A stretch of 16,251 nucleotides of DNA. Source: JACPTG01 sp964504135. GTDB lineage: Archaea > Nanobdellota > Nanobdellia > Woesearchaeales > UBA10216. The stretch lies in assembly GCA_964504135.1 (NCBI GenBank), contig CAZDCW010000031.1, forward strand, positions 1 to 16,251. The letters are read 5' to 3'. Below, in pieces: positions 1 through 6,400 of this stretch. Positions within the stretch are counted from its first letter, which is position 1, and each line of letters opens with the position of its first letter. The notes beneath the pieces are model-generated. The model searched no databases. It had not been told where the DNA came from and saw only the letters and a program-made list of their open reading frames with translations. The position numbers were made by a program, and so were the translations under genes.

Positions 1-27
1 ATGGTTTATGAACTGGAGGGTTATCAT
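1..27 (-). CDS. Start of a gene cut by the window edge (probable DUF2073 protein)
   Basis: Only nine codons are visible, reading M-I-T-L-Q-F-I-N-H. The ATG at 25-27 overlaps the TGA of the GTPase upstream in the classic ATGA arrangement, so the two are almost certainly co-transcribed and translationally coupled. From memory of archaeal gene order, the Era-like GTPase of this type is often followed by a small DUF2073 protein whose first residues have this beta-strand-like pattern. The family call therefore rests mainly on context. The existence of a reading frame here is better supported than its identity. Confidence 0.45.
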
Positions 28-659
28 TTTGCCACCTTGAAGAGGCTTTCGTGGAACTTCTCCATGTTGGTTCCTTCCTTGGCTGATATGCCTATCAGGT
101 GGTACTGCGGGAATGCTGCCTCTATCTTCTTGATGCTCGCCCTCTTGAGGTCAACCTTGTTCGCGACTATGAGCACAGGTATTTTGCGTGCCTCAAGGTT
201 ACCTATTATTGTAAGGTTCACCTGGGAGTACGGGTCTTTTGTGGAGTCGAGGACTACTATTACAGCGTCCATGTCGTCCAGCCATTTTATCGCGTCAATG
301 ACTCCCTTCGTGGCCTCCTTGGCCCTTTTTTTGGCCTCTTTTGCGCTTAGCCCGGCCCTTACGAAGTCCTCGTAGTCAATCTTGGTTGCGATGCCAGGGG
401 TATCGACAAGGTTGAAGCTCAGCTCTTTTCCGCCTGACTTGATGTTTATCTGCTCCTTGACGTGTATTTCCCTTGTTTCATGCGGTATGTGGCTGACCTT
501 TCCCATCTCCTCGCCAAGCCAGTCCATGCAGATGTGGTTTGCCAAAGTCGTCTTCCCTGCGTTTGGCGGCCCGTAAAGCCCAAGCTTAATGTGCCTTTTC
601 TTCCTGAACAGCGCGCCGAAGAACCTGTTTATGAAATTGTTGACTGTATGGAACATCAT
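24..659 (-). CDS. Era-like small GTPase (archaeal)
   Basis: This 211-residue protein has a complete GTPase core: P-loop GPPNAGKT at 30-37, a probable switch I threonine at T62, DTPG at 86-89, NKVD at 167-170 and SAK at 192-194. The insert between DTPG and NKVD is lysine- and alanine-rich and probably a long helix. The N-terminal 23 residues are basic and amphipathic and could sit on a membrane or RNA. The family fits the TRAFAC Era-like GTPases, which in bacteria act in ribosome assembly; the archaeal role is not established. Two ATGs stand in tandem (659 and 656). The second is favoured because an AGGGTG-like ribosome-binding site lies five bases upstream of it but only two from the first. 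The stop overlaps the next gene by four bases. Confidence 0.85.
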   Translation of the reverse strand: MMFHTVNNFINRFFGALFRKKRHIKLGLYGPPNAGKTTLANHICMDWLGEEMGKVSHIPHETREIHVKEQINIKSGGKELSFNLVDTPGIATKIDYEDFVRAGLSAKEAKKRAKEATKGVIDAIKWLDDMDAVIVVLDSTKDPYSQVNLTIIGNLEARKIPVLIVANKVDLKRASIKKIEAAFPQYHLIGISAKEGTNMEKFHESLFKVAK

Positions 660-692
660 GACACCCTTTTGCGTTGTTCCAGCCAGGCGTTG

Positions 693-703
693 TTTAAAAA
701 TAT
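693..703 (-). promoter_or_regulatory. Probable TATA box for the GTPase gene
   Basis: On the minus strand the sequence ATATTTTTAAA lies about 42 bp upstream of the GTPase start. That places transcription start near 672, leaving a short leader that contains the AGGGTG ribosome-binding site. The box is nearly symmetric and could also serve the plus strand toward the structured element at 751. Confidence 0.4.
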
Positions 704-750
704 TTTGGAAGCGCCGACATTTGATGCCATCATCTCTGTTTAGTGAATTT

Positions 751-953
751 TAGGTAGCAGGCTTACTCTTCGTGAAAGGTAACAAGGGGGGCAATTGCGT
801 AAGCAATAGTGAACATTGCAAACTGCGTGCACGAAGCCAGGCCATACACATCGCGTAAACAAATACGCTTAGGCGTATTTGCACATTTGCCCGCAGGCAA
901 ATTGTGTACCGAAAGGGGGATGCTGAATCCAAGGCAGCCACAGCCTGCCACTA
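751..953 (+). repeat. Structured intergenic element, copy 1 (candidate ncRNA)
   Basis: This non-coding element has a homologue at 13228-13386. Three blocks are shared: 753-786 (30 of 34 positions, one gap), 808-849 (37 of 42) and 915-943 (23 of 29). The ends pair: CAGGCT at 758-763 with AGCCTG at 942-947, extended by outer TAG/CTA. Inside are a TTGC-GTAA-GCAA hairpin (795-806), an 8-bp hairpin at 861-880 and a hairpin at 882-906 with one bulge. Two loops are GNRA-type on the plus strand (GTAA and GAAA), which favours plus-strand transcription. The hairpins at 861-906 lie in a segment mostly absent from copy 2. No coding potential is shared between the copies. It starts 61 nt beyond the stop of the minus-strand gene ending at 1013. 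I do not recognise it as RNase P, SRP, 5S or a known riboswitch; a miniature transposon-like element is the main alternative. Confidence 0.6.
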
Positions 954-1012
954 GTTAAAATTAGCGTGTTTTAAACAACAAAGTATTCGGGTTTCAAATA
1001 TCCCTATGGCTT

Positions 1013-2251
1013 TCACCTTAGTCCAAGCCGCCTGTACGAGTCGTTGAGCGCGCTTTCAACCATCTTCTCAGGCCAGCCTGCCTTGAGCAGCTGCTCCTTG
1101 ACTACCTTGGCTGAGTATCCCTGGGAAAGGTTCCTGTGCACTGCATTTTCAAGAGTCGTGTAGGCTGCTGTCCTATGGGAATGGTCCACAGGCTCCTCCA
1201 GGCCATGTTTCCTGTTTCCTTGCCTGCCTGCTGATGGAGACTTTTTTCTGATTGCAAAAATGGCCAGAATGCCGGCTGCCAGCGCTGCGGCGATGCCTAG
1301 CAATATTGGAATGCCTGGAGTCCCTATTCGCGCGCCATCCACAATTGCGGCATTTGTAACTTCAGGACCGGCCGACTGCCTGACCTCCACTGGCCTGCTT
1401 GCATCGGTTTTGAGCCCAGCCTGCCGATAGTCAATGGCCAGCACCGAATATGCGGTATCGCACCTGAATGAATCCAGGGGCTCTGGCTGCGGCGGCGCAT
1501 CAACACCCCTTGTCCATTTCTTCAGTGGGTTTATGCTCAGGAACTGCAGCTCGCTTACAACAGGCCCGGGCATCCAAAGCCAGACGCGGCTGACGCCTGC
1601 GTTGTTCACATAGTCGCATATGCTTATCTCCTTGTGCAGGATTGCGTCGTAGTCTGGCTGGAGTTTCTGCCCTGAAAGGCTGGCCGGAGGGTATTTTGGA
1701 AGCACGATGAGGTCCTGTATTTCAGCCTGGCTTATGCCTTCAGGTGAGCCGAAGATTGTCTTGCCGCCCAGCGATTCAGCCATGCGTGTGCTCATGGTTA
1801 CGATTTCTGACCTCACCCCTTCAAGGTCAGCCCTTTCCCCAAAGTCCAGCCTTGTCCCTGCCTTGTCCGGAGGCAGGTATGCCAGCACAAGCACATTCTC
1901 CCTTGATGCATTCCTTGCCTGCCCGTAAATGTGGAAACCAATTGCTTTCTCAGGCGCCGGATTGTTGTTTTCGTCCCTGCAGGTTACGTTGTATTGGTAA
2001 TACCCTGGTTTCAGGCTCCGCAGAAGCTGGGTGTGCAGCAGCCCTGCTGTTTCCTGCATTCTGCCTGCGCCATGGCTTGAGCTATACGAGCACTTCGCAG
2101 GCCCGTTTGTTGTTACCGCAAGGACTGCATCCGACCTTCCGGTTATGGCCTGATTGTCAAGTATGGCCAGGGAAGAGGCCGATGCCATTGTTGAAACTAT
2201 AACAATCGCAAGCAGCAAAACTGGAATTACCCCGCACCCTTTTTTCATCAC
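1013..2251 (-). CDS. Exported single-pass membrane protein with cytoplasmic GW-type tail
   Basis: A protein of about 411-412 residues, family not recognised. Residues 1-27 form a signal peptide or signal anchor (basic start, then a run rich in V, L, I and A). About 285 residues of predicted extracellular sequence follow, with four cysteines that could form disulfides. A transmembrane segment lies at about 313-334, followed by RKK and a basic linker, so the C-terminus is cytoplasmic. The last 46 residues hold two short helices around an AGW motif and align with the tail of the 1790-residue surface protein (14 identities over about 41 positions). The first codon is GTG at 2251 with an ATG directly after it at 2248; either could be the start, and an AGGGG run lies just upstream. 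A single transcription unit is likely. Confidence 0.75.
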   Translation of the reverse strand: MMKKGCGVIPVLLLAIVIVSTMASASSLAILDNQAITGRSDAVLAVTTNGPAKCSYSSSHGAGRMQETAGLLHTQLLRSLKPGYYQYNVTCRDENNNPAPEKAIGFHIYGQARNASRENVLVLAYLPPDKAGTRLDFGERADLEGVRSEIVTMSTRMAESLGGKTIFGSPEGISQAEIQDLIVLPKYPPASLSGQKLQPDYDAILHKEISICDYVNNAGVSRVWLWMPGPVVSELQFLSINPLKKWTRGVDAPPQPEPLDSFRCDTAYSVLAIDYRQAGLKTDASRPVEVRQSAGPEVTNAAIVDGARIGTPGIPILLGIAAALAAGILAIFAIRKKSPSAGRQGNRKHGLEEPVDHSHRTAAYTTLENAVHRNLSQGYSAKVVKEQLLKAGWPEKMVESALNDSYRRLGLR

Positions 2252-2278
2252 TACCCCTCTTTCACTTCCGGCAGGCCC

Positions 2279-2288
2279 CTTTATAAGC
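2279..2288 (-). promoter_or_regulatory. TATA box for the exported protein gene
   Basis: The minus strand reads GCTTATAAAG, centred about 33-36 bp upstream of the GTG/ATG start pair, a normal archaeal spacing with a leader of roughly ten bases or less. Confidence 0.5.
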
Positions 2289-2349
2289 TTTGCGACAGAG
2301 GCATGTGTAGGTTAGTGACATTTGATACCGCCCCTTAGCCTGCATGGAC

Positions 2350-2604
2350 TTAGAGGTTCTTGTACACGTTGCTCCTGTGTCCGATATCAACAACAACCAG
2401 CTCGCTCCTGGCTGCGTCAAGGCGAATAATTGCCCGGTAATCACCTATTCTGAGTTTCCATAAGTTCAGGCTGGAAAGTCTTTGCAGGAAAGCTGAAGGA
2501 TTGGCCTTGATTGACTCCAGCTTTTTATAGATACGGGACGAATCCTGCCTGGCCAGCTTTTCAAGAAACCTAAGCGCCTTTGCGGTGAATAGAACCTCAA
2601 ACAT
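2350..2604 (-). CDS. RelE/ParE-family toxin
   Basis: An 84-residue protein of RelE/ParE-superfamily size and pattern. The N-terminal strand (FEVLFTAKA) is followed by two helices (LRFLEKLARQ, SRIYKKLESI), then the strand-rich core WKLRIGDYRAIIR and the ending VVVDIGHRSNVY. The arginines of the core and the late histidine-arginine pair lie where many RelE enzymes keep catalytic or RNA-contacting residues. RelE toxins cut mRNA in the ribosomal A site; that activity is assumed from the family. It starts two bases after the stop of the antitoxin gene, the usual antitoxin-first order, so translation is probably coupled. Confidence 0.85.
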   Translation of the reverse strand: MFEVLFTAKALRFLEKLARQDSSRIYKKLESIKANPSAFLQRLSSLNLWKLRIGDYRAIIRLDAARSELVVVDIGHRSNVYKNL

Positions 2605-2606
2605 CC

Positions 2607-2837
2607 CTAAGCCCTTATTTTTAGCCTTCTGGCGACCTCTTTGGAGGAATATACCCTTCCCTCCTTAAGGTCCCTCAGTCCAGCCTCTATATGCTGCAGA
2701 TCCTCCTGGCTGAGTTCCTCTGCCTTGGCAGCTATGACCTTGTTGATTACATCGTCATAAGTCTGCCTTTCATGCTCCTTAAGCGCCCGCAGCCTTTCAG
2801 CCGTGTCCTTTCGTATCTTTATCATGGTCATCGACAT
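2607..2837 (-). CDS. Antitoxin partner of the RelE toxin
   Basis: A 76-residue protein. The first 45 residues (MIKIRKDTAERLRAL onward) look like a ribbon-helix-helix or VapB-like DNA-binding and dimerising region: a short basic strand followed by two helices. The C-terminal part (KEGRVYSSKEVARRLKIR) resembles toxin-wrapping tails that many RelB-type antitoxins carry. ATGs occur at 2837, 2831 and 2825; the first is used here, but the third begins the recognisable domain and may be the true start. Overlapping dyad symmetries just upstream suggest autoregulation. Divergent from the gene at 2941. Confidence 0.8.
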   Translation of the reverse strand: MSMTMIKIRKDTAERLRALKEHERQTYDDVINKVIAAKAEELSQEDLQHIEAGLRDLKEGRVYSSKEVARRLKIRA

Positions 2838-2864
2838 TTATACCACATTATAATGCAGGTATAA
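2838..2864. promoter_or_regulatory. Palindromic operator candidate of the toxin-antitoxin pair
   Basis: A perfect 7-bp inverted repeat, TTATACC (2838-2844) and GGTATAA (2858-2864), encloses a perfect 10-bp palindrome, CATTATAATG (2846-2855), with nearly the same centre. It lies between the probable TATA box and the antitoxin start, where bound antitoxin would block transcription. Function is inferred from position and symmetry. Confidence 0.5.
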
Positions 2865-2865
2865 C

Positions 2866-2879
2866 CTAAGTATAAATAG
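2866..2879 (-). promoter_or_regulatory. TATA box for the toxin-antitoxin operon
   Basis: The minus strand reads CTATTTATACTTAG, centred about 36 bp upstream of the antitoxin ATG. It predicts a transcript starting near 2847, inside the operator palindrome. Confidence 0.45.
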
Positions 2880-2903
2880 TTATCGTCTTCGCGTCCCGCG
2901 CAG

Positions 2904-2937
2904 GCAAACTTTAAATAATACACTCTGCGGAGTTTGC
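2904..2937. promoter_or_regulatory. Promoter and inverted repeat upstream of the HTH-like protein
   Basis: The plus strand has ACTTTAAATAAT (2908-2919), centred about 26 bp before the ATG at 2941, implying a leaderless mRNA. A perfect 7-bp inverted repeat flanks it: GCAAACT at 2904-2910 and AGTTTGC at 2931-2937. The arms overlap the TATA box and approach the expected start site, a natural place for autoregulatory binding. Confidence 0.5.
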
Positions 2938-2940
2938 ATT

Positions 2941-3483
2941 ATGAACCCTACCGTCAGGCAGGACATCCTTGCCGTGCTTAAGGAGGCTGCGCCAGCTGCC
3001 CAGAGGAAGGACGTGGCTGGCCTTAAGGCGCTCAGCGACAGGACAATCCACAATTCTTCAATCTTCCAGGACGAGGACTCAATCAGCGTTGCAGTTGCAG
3101 TCTATTCGCTTTCAAAGATGTCTGAGCGGCCAGCTGTAAGCCTGGGCAGGGCCTCTGAGCTTCTCAGGCACGCTGCGCGGCACCTGAAGGCTGGCGAGTA
3201 TGGCAGGTACAGGGTTGTCCTTAAGAGGCTTATTAAGTTCATCTCAAAAACTGATGAGCAGTTCCGCCTTTACATCCAAAAGGTCATAGAGCTTGCGCAG
3301 CTCAGGAAGGGCTCAAGGATTTATTATCATGGAATCTCCCTTGCCCAGGCTGCTAATCTCCTGGGCGTTTCCCAGTGGGAGCTTATGGGCTATGTCGGCG
3401 AAACGCAGATTATAGACCGCTATCCCTTCATCGGTGGCGTAAGGGAGCGCCTTCAGTTTGCAAGGGAGCTTTTTGGAAGGTAG
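2941..3483 (+). CDS. All-helical protein with HTH-like C-terminus
   Basis: A 180-residue soluble protein with no named function. It is almost entirely helical. Residues 30-60 include the segment HNSSIFQDEDSISVAVAVYS, which I recall as characteristic of an uncharacterised DPANN family. Residues 65-120 form helices rich in R, L and K. Around residues 125-155, GISLAQAANLLGVSQWELMGY has helix-turn-helix spacing (AQAANLLGVS as the first helix and turn), so DNA or RNA binding is plausible. The inverted repeat around its own promoter is consistent with autoregulation. It is convergent with the giant surface protein gene: the two stop codons are adjacent with no intervening base. A membrane or catalytic role is not suggested by the sequence. 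Confidence 0.75.
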   Translation: MNPTVRQDILAVLKEAAPAAQRKDVAGLKALSDRTIHNSSIFQDEDSISVAVAVYSLSKMSERPAVSLGRASELLRHAARHLKAGEYGRYRVVLKRLIKFISKTDEQFRLYIQKVIELAQLRKGSRIYYHGISLAQAANLLGVSQWELMGYVGETQIIDRYPFIGGVRERLQFARELFGR

Positions 3484-6400
3484 CTATTTCCTTGCTTCCC
3501 TGAATGCCTTTTCTATCTGCCTGTCAGACCACCCGACCTTCCTCATCTGGCTGCGGACCTGCTGCTCTGTGAAGCCCTGCCTGAGGTTTTGCCTGACTGA
3601 ATTTGCCAAGAGGGATGTGCCGCTGTGCCCTGTTTTTCTGGACAGCAGGACATAAACGCCAATTCCGAGCAAAATCAGCAGCGCCGCGCCGACTGCAATT
3701 ATCAGGTAATTCCTGTAATCCTCAATCCACATTATGGTAGAAGGCTCGTCAGGCTCATCTTCAGGGAAATCTTCAGTGGGCAGCTGGTATGGGGGAGTGT
3801 ATGGGGCTGTGGCATCTGGCGGCGTTGGAGCGCCTGTGTAGTCCTGCTCTGGCTCAGTTATGGGCCGTGGCATTGTGGGCTGGGTTGTTACAGGCGGTTG
3901 CCGGGCCTGCTTTGGACCGATTACAACAGTAGCCCTGCCTGTGGAATACCCTGTATAGGCTGCCGAGATGTCTGTCCATCCGTCGTCATCCACATCTATT
4001 TCGGCTGAGCTTCCAATACCTATTTTGACCTCAGCCCTTTTGCCGCCTGACTTTATGAGCGACATTTGCTTTGGCAGTATGAAGCCTGCTGCCAGTGAGT
4101 AGTCGTTTCCCTTGAATGAGAAGGAGGCCCTGTCTCCCTTGTATAATTGCAGCGTGCTTTGCCTTTCGAGCTGGATGTCATATCGGCTGGTAATCGAAGG
4201 CGTGTCAGGATTTGAAGTGTATGTGCCGCCACCTCCACCATCTCCTCCTGCGCTGCCGCATGACTGGCCTTCAGCAGGCTTTCCTCTTGCTGTGCCGCAG
4301 CTGTTTGCGTCGGTGCAGGTTCTCGTCTGCTGGCCTGAGATGCATGCTCCCCATTCTGTGCAGTTCCAGGACTCGACGCATGCAGCATCTTCAACCACAG
4401 CCGAGTGCCTGAGCCCGGTTATCTTGTATGATGTGCTTGTGTCAGTGCACGAGTATCCTGAATTGTAGCTGCCGTTGCAGGTTAGGTGGTATTCATCTGC
4501 GCCGCTGCATGCAGGGGTTACTTCGCTTATGGAGCCCACTTCGGCATCCTTTATGCACACTTTGCCTGCCCCGGACTTTTTCTCCACAAAAACAGCCTTC
4601 GGCTGGCTTATGTTCAGGCCGCTTATGATTATGTAGCCCACCGGCGATGCTTCATCCTGAAGCTTTACCTTTATCTCCGAGCAGTCTATCCTGTCGTTCA
4701 GGTCTGTTGCGAACTCTGCCAGCGGTTTTCCATTCCTGCTGAGCCTGCTGTTTGGCTCTGCAAGCGCTGTCGGGCTGGCCGCAGGCTCCCTCACGTCAGA
4801 ATCAAAGCCCTGCTCTAAGCCTCGGCATTTTACGCTGTCCACGTCATCATTCTTCCCGTCGCCGTCATCATCCTCATCGCGGTAGTCCGGCTTTCCGTCC
4901 AGGTCGTAGTCCTTTATGGCCAGCATGAAGGCCCGGGCTTTGGTGTGGGAACTTACCACAGTTACGACAACGGCTGATTGCCATAGGCTATCCAGTTTTC
5001 CCAATTTCCATTCTGAAATGCAGGCGCCCTCCCAATTTTCGCAGGCGTAAAGCTCTGCAGAGGCAAGGTCCTGCCAGGTGGCGTTGCTTTCCCTCCTGTC
5101 AAAATAAAAGTATATGCGTGCAGACTGGTGCGGCCATGAGACTTTTGAGACTGCAGTCGCGTATACCATTAGCCAGCCGACGCGTCCCTGGCCTATCTTG
5201 AGGTCGGATTGGACTGATTCCTCTGCCCCAAGCACGGATTTTTCTGTTGAAAAAGACATAAAGCGCCCCTTGGGTTCCACGCCTGCCGCTGAATGCTCCC
5301 CGGATTCAGCAGAGCCCCCGCCGCCACCACCACCCTGGCCGCTTGACCACGAGTTGACTATCCACACGAACGCAGGCGCGTCAGGCACATTGAATTCAGC
5401 CCCTTCGGGGGGCACGTCGGCATTAGAGCCTTCTATCACTGCAAATGTCTTCCCCCCTTCAGGAGCTGATGAGCGCAGCCTCATCTTTCGTGAGCCAACA
5501 ACTGGTACAATGACATCCTCCCCATCGTTGGATTGGTAAACATCCTGGGAGGCGCTTACACTGACTTTGAGGGTTATGTTACCCATGGAGTCCGGAATCC
5601 AGTCAGTCCACATGTAGCCGCCAAATTCCGGGTCAATGGCTTTGCTGGCGATGACGCGGCCGCCTGCCCATATCGAGGCATTTACTGCTTCCGGAGTTTG
5701 CGTGCCAAAGCTTGAGACGCGGGCGGAGACGAAGGCCGAGCGGTTATAGGCCGCATAAGCGGGAGCCTCGTCAAATTCCGCCTGCATGTCAACGCCCTCG
5801 CGAAGCGACCAGAGCCAGTAAGCGTGCACATGGCCCATCAGTTCGGAATCGCCGGTTGCGTTTGCCTCGGCATAGAGAATTAAGCCTCCGTTGCTTTGGA
5901 CCGCGTATTCAAACGCTGCTGTCTTTTCCTCACCCGGTGCCACCACGCCCAAATCCGCCACAGATACCAGCTGCTTGCTGTTGTGGTTTCTTTCAAAGTC
6001 GTAAAAGTCCCTGAGTTTTTCGGCCTTTGCCTGGTATAGTGAAACGTTGACCGATGCCGAGCCTCCTCCCCTGTTTTTGACCTTTGGCCTAAGCTGAAGC
6101 GTCTCGCCTTTTTTGGTTTTTTCCTTGACATTCCCGTCTTTCTCGAGGATTATTTGAGGGCCGTCAGTGACAACAGGTACATACTTTGACTGGTAGTTGT
6201 TCCACGGTATGGCATCATCATCGTCAAAGGCGGATAGCTCTATGGTATGTGTTCCCGCTGCCTGGGGCGTCCAGTTGAACCTGAGCTGGATTGAGGCGCC
6301 GCCGCCGATTTCAGGAAGCTCAAGGCCATCTATCAGCGACCGCCTGCCGGAGGGAAGTACATCAAAAAGCTCTATAATGGGTTTGACTGATGGCACCGGC

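Noticed and set aside
750..951. Two overlapping minus-strand reading frames of about 62 codons
   Set aside because: They lie across the structured element, are not preserved in the second copy and lack a ribosome-binding site or promoter.
751..953. RNase P RNA, SRP RNA or a known riboswitch
   Set aside because: The RNase P core signature, the SRP helix 8 motif and the cores of TPP, FMN, cobalamin and c-di-GMP riboswitches are not found; partial similarities such as GCAAA or GNRA loops are too generic.
5305..5335. Glycine-codon run as a microsatellite or assembly error
   Set aside because: The frame stays open on both sides and a similar run occurs near 4225-4250, so both read as flexible linkers.
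4112..5539. Several plus-strand frames of 100-140 codons opposite the surface protein
   Set aside because: They are rich in Pro, Ser, Cys and His as expected from the antisense of Gly/Asp-rich codons, and have no promoter or family features.
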